Of a stretch of 64,000 nucleotides of DNA, positions 1 to 10,563 are shown one piece after another. Made by a program: the position numbers and the translations under genes. The stretch is from Litomosoides sigmodontis. Its lineage: Eukaryota; Nematoda; Chromadorea; Rhabditida; Onchocercidae. Where the stretch lies: assembly GCA_963070105.1 (NCBI GenBank), contig OY718806.1, positions 4,671,865-4,735,864 on the forward strand. Reading direction: 5' to 3'. Under the pieces are notes generated by a model. It did not search any database. It had not been told where the DNA came from and saw only the letters and a program-made list of their open reading frames with translations. How positions within the stretch are numbered: the first letter of the stretch is position 1; each line of letters starts with the position of its first letter.

Positions 1-93
1 CAACTTCAAGAAAACATCGTACTTATTACTGAGAAAATTCGATTCTTGAGAACCACCAATATTCGAAATAAAGTAAGCAAATAAATAAATAGG

Positions 94-95
<2 letters not shown>

Positions 96-138
<43 letters not shown>
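96..138. repeat. (TA)n microsatellite in intron
   Basis: About 20 alternating TA units. They lie in the intron just upstream of the first visible exon of the Wide awake/ANKFN1-like gene. A simple repeat with no coding content. Confidence 0.95.
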
Positions 139-141
<3 letters not shown>

Positions 142-236
142 CCTCAATTCCTTGAAATCGTGCGAAAATTTTTTCCATAATACGGTTTTTAATTATTTTT
201 GATTATACAGAAACAAATAATTCAAAATTTTCACAG

Positions 237-3200
237 GGTAAACAGGTACAATATCTAGAAAGACGCTTATTGCAAATGGAAAAAATGAAGGATGTTTTGG
301 AAAATACCACTGTTCCTGGATCAGTTACCAACGTTGAAGCGGTTGTTTCAGCATCAAATCAGCTAACAGTAAGCTGGAAGGGTGCTTGTCAGCGCAGTAT
401 GGACCTTGTTATAAACTATAAAGGTTTGTTTTGGAAGATTTGCTATCGGAAATTTAAATATGAATTTGGTTATGAAATTTTGCTGAATTTGAATAAATTT
501 AGTTGAATGGAGCTTGTGCGACGATTTCAACAGTACAGAAGGGAGCTTGCTTGTAGATAATAGTATGAGAAACTATGCAGTAATTGCTGAATTAAAACGT
601 GGATTACGATATTCCGTGCGCGTCAGTGCTGCATCTATTAGAGGCTTTGGTCATCCAACCTTAGCAACACCTCAATCATTACTACTTTCAAGTAGTCTAT
701 GGAATTTTAAAATCAAATTTTGGACCTTTTTTTACCATACATTGAAAATTTGTCTGAATTTCGATTTTTCGTTAAATTGACTAAATTTTTATTTTATGTT
801 GGGAGGACGTGCCGAACAGCTCAAAGCAACAATATTGCTTTGGTGACCTTTCAAAACTTCTTCTCGATGTCGAAAAGTACCGTTCATCTCCAGTTTGGCA
901 AACATGTAAGTGCGTTAAGTTTGAGTTTAGACTTAATTTTTTCAGATTCAAATGTTTTAATGTGCATTGATGTAATTATGATTGTATGATGATTGTATTC
1001 AAAAATTTACATTTAATCAAAAATCATAAATGATTTGCAGTATTTCCTAAATCAATCGAAATGATGGACAAGAAGAGAAAAGGAAGTGTAAAAAGTCTCT
1101 TTGCCGGCGGTTTCAGATCTCTTAAAGTTATGCAAAGGTGCTTTTCAGATTCAAATTTTATACATTAAATGATTGTTGGTACACAGGTACATGCATATAT
1201 AAGCTTGAACCTAGCGCAGGAATTTCCTTCTGACACTCTGTAGAGGAGCACCATGTTATCTCAGCTTTCGTGGAAAAGCTTGTTTCAAATACGAACTTTT
1301 TAAGTCTTTAAATTTATGGACCATAAATTTGAATTTGCAAGTTATGTGTTATATATTCAGTGCTTTGCAGGGGCATTTATTTAGTAAGTGTCATTTACTC
1401 AGAAATGAAGGTATGTGCTGCTGGGGATTATCTTCCTGTTATTCTTATTGATCAAACGCAATTTTGCATCGAGAAAGTAAGTTTAATTCTTAAATGTTGT
1501 CAAACACTCGGATCCCTTTAGCAGTTGCAAAAAAATTTTGATTTTACAAATATTAAGTAAAAGTATTCTTTTCAGGATGAAATGTCCTGGGCGGTAAAAC
1601 TCTCATTGGCCTGGGATCAAATGCAGTCTTTACAGGAAGCAGACAATTCAAGTTCATCAAATTCTCATTTTCGCAATAGATTTATTGATGCTGCAATTGA
1701 AATGCATACGGCTCTTGGAGTAAAAGACATTGGAAGGTTACTATTTACATATAAATTAAAATGTGGATGTTTCCTGTAGTAGTTGTAGCTTGTAGTTGCG
1801 AAAGATTGCAAATGTTTCATTTTTTAGAGTGCATTATCAGCCGATCGTGGATGAAGTGAACTCAATTTCTTTTATTGTAACAGTACGTTTTGTATACGAA
1901 TCACAAACTGTTCAGGTATCTTCACATTCTTCTTAGTTTTCTTAGTTACTTTGTTCATCCGTTTCTCCTTTCTTTCTTACTGTCCAGACTTTTTATCTTC
2001 CCTTTCACCGAGATTACTGCAATGAAATGATTTCCTGTTAAAAGAATAAGTAGAAAAAACATGAATCATTTACCGAATCATTTCTTTATAGGAATAGTAA
2101 TTATGAGTACTGTATAAGAAACTCATTTGTGCTTGGTACACTATGTTTTACTCGTTAGTTTTGTACAATCATGCGCTTTTCCATGTTATTTAAAACTTTC
2201 AAAACGTATACGTCTCACCGTATTACGCTCTTGTCCCTTCGTTCACTCTGCAATGTAAGAGACACTTAGGTCGTTCGCTTTTGTGGGGTGTCATATTCAT
2301 TTTATATATTTTACGAGGGATTTTAATCAGAAATGAAACAATTTACAGGGTCTGACAATACGATGGCTGCCCCTGAACAAAATAGTTCGCAAACGCGGAG
2401 CTTGTCAGGCGATGGAATTGTTATGGACAGAAATTTCTAAGATCATCAATTTCTTTGAATCCTCACATATGCGACTACGAAGAGGACTGTACATATGTTA
2501 TATGAAATTATATTCATCCATCAATTCCATAAGCGTCGTTGTCCCTCAGAATATGCCATCTATTCTTCCATATGCTTTAATAAGATAATTTTTCATTTTT
2601 CACTTATCTATATTTTTTCCTTATATCCTTGACTTGAAATTCTCACCGAATTCGTATTGGCAAAATTTTACAGTTTGAAAATTGCCAGTAGCAGTGCTTA
2701 ATGCTGTTTAATTCAAAGGTCAACACGTTCTCAGAGGTGCTCAACTTCATTGAGGGAAGATTTTAAATCAATTGCTGCCGTAACTGATTTATTTTCCTAA
2801 TGAATGGAACATGAGAAATGTTCGAAATTGAGGTTCCTACCACTTAGTTCATATATTATGAAAATAATTTTGCAGAGAGAATCCACATGTAACAAAAGAG
2901 GAATGGGATTTGTTACGATCAATGGACATTACCGCTTCAAATCCACCAACACAAGCGCAATTTGCTTTTTACACCGCCCTTGTTAGTGCGATATCTCGTT
3001 TACTTCATGATCTCGAAGTGGACATTGATCTTGTACCAAGTCAACGCATCTATTGTTTGCAAGTTTTTCAATTACAATTCGGTGTCTCTTTCATAATTGT
3101 AAGTTATTTCTGGTTTTAAATCATCAGAAAAAAAGAATTCGCTCCATTCTTACGACACGTTCTCCAAATTCTAATTGCTGGTGGTTGCAATGCTACCAAT

Positions 3201-5006
3201 AGTATTCTTCGAAAGCTTTTGTAAGGTTGCAATGAGTCAGTTTTGCCATGATCAATTAGTCCAAACTCCACATTCTTTCGATGCTGAAATGCTTCGTACT
3301 CCTTCTTTCCTGCAAGAATTGGGAGTCATTCAATAACTTGAACACATTCTCTTATGGTCATGTTTTTACCCTTCTAAGACTCCTATGGGATAACACTTCA
3401 CGTCTAAAAACCTATGATCATTTGTGGAATATTACAATTAGTAGAAAGATGAAACACTTCTGTTTGAAATGAATTTCCTTATAGCTTTTACCAAAAATTG
3501 AAGATGTCTGCACCGTTCGAAACTATTCCTCATTAAAATCGTCGCCAGCACAGAAGAGTTGCCTTACGCTTCCACTCCAAGTTTTTGAAGCGAGTAAGTG
3601 CACAGTGTTTTACAATTATTCAACTAGCAAACTGAATTCATCCTACATTTTATGTTTAATAGTGAAGGACAAGAATTCATTCATTTGATAAGCATGAAAT
3701 GTCAGATTTGCAAGGTTTGTTCAAATTTATAAGATTTCCCATGGATGTTACTGGTTTTGCCTTGCCAGCTGTAACGAATGAAATGAGATCTCGCTTTGTA
3801 TTACGATTCGAATTCCCGGTCGGTATGATGACTTCTTCAAATCACAATCTGCATTTTATGCAGAATTTCTTGGAATAAACCTGAGAAAATATATACAAAA
3901 AATTTCAGTTCATCTATGCACATACAATCCAGATTTTATCGCTACATACTGTCGGCTCTCACTTTTTATCGAACATTTCTCAACGGTAAACACAAAATAT
4001 CTCTATGATCATGAAGTTTTTAATGCATTTATCGTATCCGCTTTACAACGACCAATAAAGCTCACTTTCAGCACGTACAATATGAGCAAAGAAATAGCCT
4101 CCTGGAGAACGATATTAATGTTTACGCTGATGTACTTTCAAAGCTCGACGAATTTCAGCAAAGGTATACATACATATTTGGTTTCAACGAGGATTAGAGA
4201 TTAATTCATGCAAACCTCTTTGATCTCTTTTTTTTTGGTTTATTAGTTATTTCTAGGTTGTTTCAACGTTGCGTTTCAGATTAGAAAATATTTGGAAATC
4301 AACGAGGTGGGTTGGTTATGTTGCTTCTAGCGCACGAGATAAACAAGCCAAATGTATAGTACCAATGAAACGTTTGTTTGAAATCAGCAGAATAAATGGC
4401 AAAGATTGCGATATTGAGCAAGAACCAAGAAGTGTAAGTAATGGTGTTTCTGGATTCTCTATCCTCGTTAAGGCACTTAAGGAAATGATGGCATATCGGC
4501 ACTTAAATACAAAGGTTTATGTGTTTTTGTCAAATCCGATTTATAAATTGCAGGGTCCAGCAGATTCAAATGCGCCAAATCTCGATCTCTACAATATGCG
4601 ACTGCAAAACTCCAACTCACTCGCAGAACTGTGGCTCGATAACTGCTTTAGACCAAAAAAAAATCCTGCTACAAGAGTCATAAAAGTTCACGCAGCCTAT
4701 CAGTGCGGCCTTACTTGTGATGGTTCAGTCCGCCTTCAGATAGCATCAGCAACTACAGCTGGTGAAGTTGTTGCTTCGGTCGTTGGACAGTTAGCCAAAG
4801 CAGCTGTACAATTTGGAAAATCGACTGAGTCCAAGGACCCAGACGATTTCTGCTTGACAGTTGTTGTCGGTTCCAGAGAACGCAGACTACGAGACGACTT
4901 CCCACTCATGAAACTGCAGAATCCTTGGGACGAAGGCCATCTATTTGTGAGGCGACGGGAGAGCGTTTTGGCAGCTTTACAAAAGGGTAATGAAGCAGCT
5001 GTTTAA
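237..5006 (+). CDS. Wide awake / ANKFN1 family protein, 3' portion (FN3 and RA-like regions)
   Basis: Fifteen exons were traced: 237-423, 503-about 691, about 806-905, 1041-1137, 1371-1476, 1576-1736, 1828-1915, 2349-2488, 2876-3098, 3485-3593, 3769-3822, 3909-3985, 4072-4163, 4280-4433 and 4554-5006 (TAA). Phases agree at all junctions except exon 2/3. The product starts with a short coiled coil (LERRLLQMEKM) and a fibronectin III domain (WKG..., VEWS..., LKRGLRYSVRVSA). A conserved central region follows (SWAVKLSLAWDQMQ, LLRSMDI, QAQFAFYTALVSAI). The last exon resembles a Ras-association domain (HAAYQCGLTCDGSVRLQ). This order matches Drosophila Wide awake and vertebrate ANKFN1, known for roles in sleep timing and neural asymmetry; the family's ankyrin repeats would lie off the left edge. 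AATAAA occurs at about 5069. The family call is from remembered motifs. Confidence 0.82.
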
Positions 5007-5127
5007 AAAAATGACCTGTAACTGTGCGGACCAGTCAGTGTGCTTACTGATCGTTTAATGTGCTGTGTAATAAACCGCCCATTGTCATATAATGTTGTGC
5101 ATTTATATACCACGGCTAAATTACTAG

Positions 5128-5600
5128 TGGGTGCTTGAAAACACTACCAAGTCAAAAGCAATTGAATTCCAAACCTGGTCCAACAAAGCAATCAAAGAAA
5201 TTGCAATATATATGCTTTACGGACATCAGCGCTACCCCCAAAGGATAAATGGACCGGCGCTACTGATATAATTGTAATTGAAACAGTGAAAAAGCATCGA
5301 ATGCAAAAAAAAGTTACACAGCAATATCGTAGAAAGGAACTGGAAATCGTAGAAAAGCTATACAACAAAATGAAATCTAACAAAAATGAAAATAATGACA
5401 ATCAGTCACTCAATAAAATCCTACTGGAACAATAGTTTTTGTAAACTGAATCGCATATTCGCGAGTGACAAAAAAAGACAATACACTACAACCAAAACAA
5501 TTGCCACTTTTTAATAATTTGTGAAGATTTTTCGAGCTATCCAGTCTGAGAAATATTATTACGGAGGACTAAAGAATAAAGAGCATAATGAAATCCCCTC
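5128..5600 (+). pseudogene. Decayed ORF relic, weakly BRO-like, in the convergent intergenic gap
   Basis: Three plus-strand open stretches follow one another in different frames: 5128-5271, about 5162-5435, and shorter pieces from about 5440 to 5600. Stop codons and frame changes separate them. The first has an F-x-x-W pattern followed by a short helix-like segment. The second is rich in Lys/Glu/Gln like a coiled coil. The third is rich in aromatic and basic residues. That order is loosely like the N-terminal, coiled and C-terminal parts of BRO proteins of large insect DNA viruses, but no residue pattern is decisive. It could equally be a chance ORF, a host gene remnant or part of a long 3' UTR. 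It is clearly not an intact gene. Confidence 0.25.
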
Positions 5601-5723
5601 ATTTTATTAAAAACATGGGCTAACAGCTCATCATGAATTCAGTGGTTAAAAAGAAACTAAACTGAAAAAACACTTAAGGACTAAAGCTACTGCGTGTTTA
5701 AGCACCTAATACATTAACCCCGT

Positions 5724-6026
5724 TTGCTCGTTACTTTGATGTTCCTGATCATTAAAGCTTTGGAGTTGTTGAAATTACATAACCTGAAATGGATATTTAA
5801 AACTCTTAATCATTCTCCTCTTAGTTCCAAAAGCATGCTAAGAGGAAAATGTATGGGAGAATGCAGAATATGTGGCGAAACGTTGGTGAAATTTAGCGCT
5901 TTAATTCCGAAAAATAAGTCCGACTCAATTGTAATTTGCAAAATTCTCGAATACACATTCATACCAAGTATTACAGATGCTCGTAAAAATGGAAATACAT
6001 CCAATAAAAATGAAAAATGTTGCTGA
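5724..6026 (+). other. Unrecognised open frame between imperfect direct repeats
   Basis: A plus-strand open frame with a C-x3-C-x2-C cluster near residue 44 and a Lys/Asn-rich end. It sits in the 3' flank of kin-2 on the opposite strand. It lies between two similar segments of about 30 bp at 5764-5796 and 6018-6053. I do not recognise the product. It may be part of the neighbouring relic or a chance frame. Confidence 0.2.
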
Positions 6027-6054
6027 AATTACATGGCCTGCAATAAATGGATGT

Positions 6055-9000
6055 TCACGTCATAAGCTTCACATATGAATTATAATTTGACACATCCCTT
6101 TTCAGAATTTCACGCACCGGCCCCATTACGCGTTCAAATCGTGCTCGATCTAATTTTACACATTTCAAAGGTGTTTTTGCAATTACGGTTGCAGCTCGAG
6201 GTCTATCCAAAAGAAGCGCTATCTCTCCTGAAAATAAAAGAAAGTAGAGCTTGGAAATTGAACAAATATGCATTTAAATCACGGATAACAGACGTTAATT
6301 AAGCATCATAATTTGAAATGCACCCTTTTCCTTCTTGAAAATTTTGATAACTGTCCCAATCAAAATTTTAAAAACTTGCCAAAATAATCTGATGAAGATA
6401 AATGTCCGACGATTTCAAAAGGTGCGTCGTCACTCCGCTTCTGTAACACATCTGCCTGTCCCTCCACGATAATGAAAAATTCATCACCGGGATGTCCCTA
6501 AATTTATGCAGAGTTTGCCGATTTGCGTCTAAATGAAAAAAAAAAACCCTACAAGAATCTCCTAAATCTCTTATTTTAAACAGTACAGATAAATCTCGTG
6601 CGCTTGGAAAACACTTCAAACTTGAAGCAAGCAGTGTTCGAACGTTAAATCCGTAACATCAACTTATGACAGAAGTGATTCTTGTAATTTAAAGCTCATT
6701 GGGATATTCTTATAGACGCATAATAATTTGTGGTTAAAAAAAGAAATGAAGAAAAAGGGTAAATGAAAGTAAACCTGTTCAACAACACGCGTTCCAGGCT
6801 CGAAATCGCATCTCTCTAAAGCATCTGCAACGTTCGCTCGCTCCCATTTGTCGAGATCAGCTAAACATTACTAGAGACTAAACACAATTCTTAAAACATA
6901 GTCACAGAGTGACCAAATTACGAAGCTATAAAATAAATATGGAAGAAACTTGAAAATAATACTAGAATAAAATTTTTAGATCTTCAAAGATCGAAAGTTT
7001 GACTTCGAAAGCACACCGTCTAAACACAATAGTAAAATTAGTGAATATACCGAATAAGCTACAGTGCAGCAGTAAGCTGGCAGCTCATTTATGTACCGGT
7101 AAAACACAAAACAAAGTAAATACAATGCACTTACACAATATTTGCACTTTCGACAGAAATTCATCATAGAGCTTCCTCTTTCGCATTGTCGATCCCATGA
7201 GGATTTGCCGATAGGTTATACGATCAATCGCCCAGCATTTCACTACATCAGACTTGGCAACTACCGTTGCCGCCCGTGGAGTTCCGTAAATGAGAGCGAG
7301 TTCACCGAAACTGCCGCCTTCTTTGATAGATAATGCATATTCACCGTTTACAAATATGTCTACCTCAAAAAAGAAAAAAAATAACGGCAGAACAAAGGGA
7401 TTTGTGTGAGAATCCTAGAGCACATCTTTCGAACCATATACAATCACACCCAATACAAACAAAACATGATCAGTCAAGACTAAAAAACCGAAAATTGACA
7501 ATAAATGAATAAGGAACGGATGACGAAGATCTTACACAAAGTTTCTCTTTTGCAACAGTAGATTGGGGACGAAAAGTCATTTTAACAAGGTATTTAAAAA
7601 ACTTACTTCACCGGAATCGATCACATAGAAATTATCACCTTCCTCTCCCTGTTCAATGATAGTTTCGCTTTTTTTCTTTTCAACAGGAAACATGGCATCA
7701 AATATAGCTTTTTGTTCGTCCCCCTGAAGAAAATTTAGGTTCACTTCTGTAATACTATGTTCCCTCTTAGCTCAATAATTATTTTAAATTGAAGAAATTC
7801 AAATTTACAGAGTTTAAACGACTGATTTCTATTATGCTCCGCGTCTTAGTAAACGGAGTTATACAATGATGATGTGGTTTTTGCTTGTTTCATTGGTCTG
7901 CAGCTAAGACTATGGCTGTTTTCATACGGTTCAATGCATGAGTTCCTTTCACTCGCGTTTACATGATAATTTTTATTTTCAATTTCACCTTTTTCAAACA
8001 TAAAGTAAGCAAAATTTTAATCAGGCTCGCGTAATGCTATCATCTACTACGTAGTTTTTCTCTCCAGAAATCGTTCGTGCGCTCCTCAAAGAACGTAACT
8101 CTAAAGTTTTTGGGATTCTCAGATAAGAATGGAATTATTTGAATAAGTATAAAATACATAAAAAGAACGGTGAATGTACAAACAAACTTCAAGATGTGAA
8201 AAGAGGATATTTTTGCACATTGCTGCTTCCAATGCCCTTCGAGTTTCATCATCTTTAGGTATCACTACTTTATCATAATTTGCGGCTTCATTTTCATCGG
8301 GCACCTATATAAGTCCGAAATAGAAAGGAATAATTTTTAATAAACATCCATAAATCTTGCATCATGGTTAAAACAAGCAACCAGGTACCTAGTGCTACCA
8401 GAACTCAGCAAAAAAACGAACCTCTGCGCTAACTGCAAGGCGTCGCCTGTTTCCTTGTTGTATTTTTGGAGGTTCATCAATGGTGTCGTCATCATCTGCT
8501 GCTTCTACTCGTGGACTCGACACCTGCAAGCACACGAGTGGTAATAACTTGCAGTTAATATGAAAGCGGGACTGATGGGATGAGCAGGAAGTTCGGTGCC
8601 GTAAAATATTCACTACTCGACGCAATTTCATTTCACAAGGAAGTGCTGGTTTTGGATTTTATTAGTGAAAGGATGTGTACCACAAGAGATTTGTCGCCGA
8701 GCTTCTCGCTCTCGATAGCATTAGCAATACCGGCAGTGGTAATAATAGAGGTTGCAGAAGGAAGAGAAGCAGCAGTAGCAGCACCTGTGCTCATGTTTCG
8801 ACGCCTTTTCAAGCTCAAATGCTGTCCCATTTTGAAAATCAGTAATCTGGAAGATGTCTACATCAACCACGAAGAAGAAATGCGCCGACTGACCCACTCT
8901 AATGCATTTTCGGCGTCATCGTGCAGTAGTCGTTGCCTATGTGTGCGTACGTACGTGCACTCGCAGCCTCACAGTGAACGTTAACAGCAGCAAATAATTG

Positions 9001-10550
9001 CTAGGAGTAGAGCAGGAGCAAAAAGCAACGAGAGTGGCAGCAACTACACGGGACACGGCAGTGATCAATACAGCATTTGTTTTCTCCTGCAGACATCATC
9101 CCGCTCAATTCCACCTCATCGTTTCCGAAGTGCACAAACTCACTCGCTCCCTCTTCCATCGCTTCCATCGACTGACTGCATCGTAGCTAGCAGCAGCAGC
9201 AGCAGCAGCAGCAGCACTTCAACTTTCCATTTCAGTGCAACTGAGCGCACTGTGCTAACTAGGAAAATGAACAACGCACAAGCAATAGTGAGGCAGGCAG
9301 GAAGGAGCACTCAGTCGTATGCATACACATACACCTACCTACCTACCTATCTATCTATCTAACAAGAAGACAAGATTCCTATTAGCCAGTCCATCGTACT
9401 GCACGCCAAATGAAATCCAATGCATTATTCACTCACTCACTAACATTCACACCGTTTCACGTCAAATGCATCATCCACCAGCCAGCCAGCCAGCCAACCA
9501 TTCCTGATGCCTTTGAAAGGCATTGGACACCGCCTAGCCTTATCAGTTGGACACTCAGTTGCACAATGACTCACATGAATGGCTAGCTATATTTCATGTC
9601 AACGCGTATTACCCACACACACACACAACATCACCGTTTGTTTTCATAACGCTTTTCCCATTCAATTATATCACACATATCTGCACTACTTCAAATGATC
9701 AAATTATTCAACGTCGTAGCATACGGAATTACTTCGCACTAATTATATTATCGCACTTTTTATCGAGCTGTTTCACTGCAAATCTTCTTGCAGACAAGAA
9801 CTATTCCGTTATTCAAATTATCAGAGGTGTATTTACATCAGTTTGTAAAATAAACGGTGTTTCAGGATTAAGTCATATACGAGATAGATGATGTTACGAA
9901 GCTGCTCGAAAATCTACTAACGAGCAAATATAACGGTGATAAAACTAAGGGCTGTAAAATGGAGCTTACAAAGCTCACACTAGTCAAAAAACCAGCAATC
10001 CATTCACGAAGGTGTTCAACCAGTTAGAAAAGGATGACCAATGAAAACTTTCATAAATTCGTTTCCCTTTTTTATCAGCTGAATGTTCTAAACATAACAA
10101 AAACATCGCAAAATATAATATTGAGGCAATTTTTTGAAATAGCACATTGCATTAAAAGCAACAAACTTCATGACGGAACATTTCATCTGAACGCGCATGA
10201 AAACTTTGCGCACCAACCAGTAAAAATTTCAAAGAAATGGTATGGTTAAAATTTGTCCTTACATTACATGACCTCCAACAAAAACTGATCTTTAGAACCT
10301 TCCGTTATTGAAATTTCGTTACACCAGTGAACTAATCACCAATTTTAGTATAGAATTTCAAAGTACATGCCTGAGATCGTTGATCATAGAGTTTTTCGAA
10401 ATATTCTTTGAGAAATAAGATCGGATTTTCGGGTTTGTTTATACACAGGCTAACAATCGCTTCTTTAACCAATTGCTGTATGTTATGCCGTTGCACATAG
10501 GCTTGACATTGAGCTAGTTGCGCCTCTTCACTGTTGCCCCCTGACGCCAT
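6055..10550 (-). CDS. kin-2: cAMP-dependent protein kinase regulatory subunit (KIN-2, type I-like)
   Basis: Eight phase-consistent exons: 10550-10371, 8523-8422, 8304-8188, 7723-7607, 7363-7135, 6860-6775, 6497-6380 and 6227-6055, coding for 373 residues. The protein binds and inhibits PKA catalytic subunits until cAMP releases them. Residues 1-45 form the dimerisation/docking domain ([20 protein letters not shown]), with Cys15 and Cys36 where type I subunits make interchain disulfides. An acidic linker leads to the pseudosubstrate RRLAV at 87-91; Ala at the phosphoacceptor site marks an inhibitory, type I-like sequence. Two cyclic-nucleotide-binding domains follow, each with its phosphate-binding cassette ([16 protein letters not shown] and [16 protein letters not shown]). 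The C-terminus [14 protein letters not shown] is typical of the family. The start is the first ATG after an AG acceptor. Introns 1 and 7 begin with GC. Length is close to the C. elegans protein. Confidence 0.97.
9188..9500. repeat. Short tandem repeat cluster in kin-2 intron 1
   Basis: A (CAG)n run of about nine units lies at 9188-9216. It is followed by CAGG-type repeats near 9290-9303, CTAC then CTAT tetranucleotides at 9330-9361, and CCAG/CCAA units at 9479-9498. All are inside the large first intron of kin-2. No coding signal is associated with them. Confidence 0.85.
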
Positions 10551-10563
10551 ATGCAAATAAACT
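10551..10563 (-). promoter_or_regulatory. Splice acceptor just 5' of the kin-2 ATG (trans-splice or 5' UTR intron site)
   Basis: On the minus strand the ATG at 10550 is preceded by an 11-nt leader and, before that, a pyrimidine-rich TTTTTAG acceptor. This spacing is typical of nematode spliced-leader acceptors. A 5' UTR intron from a distant promoter is equally possible and would fit the gene-free DNA upstream. Confidence 0.55.

Noticed and set aside
6055..6302. Plus-strand open frame at 6075-6302
   Set aside because: It is antisense to the last kin-2 exon, whose protein is unmistakable.
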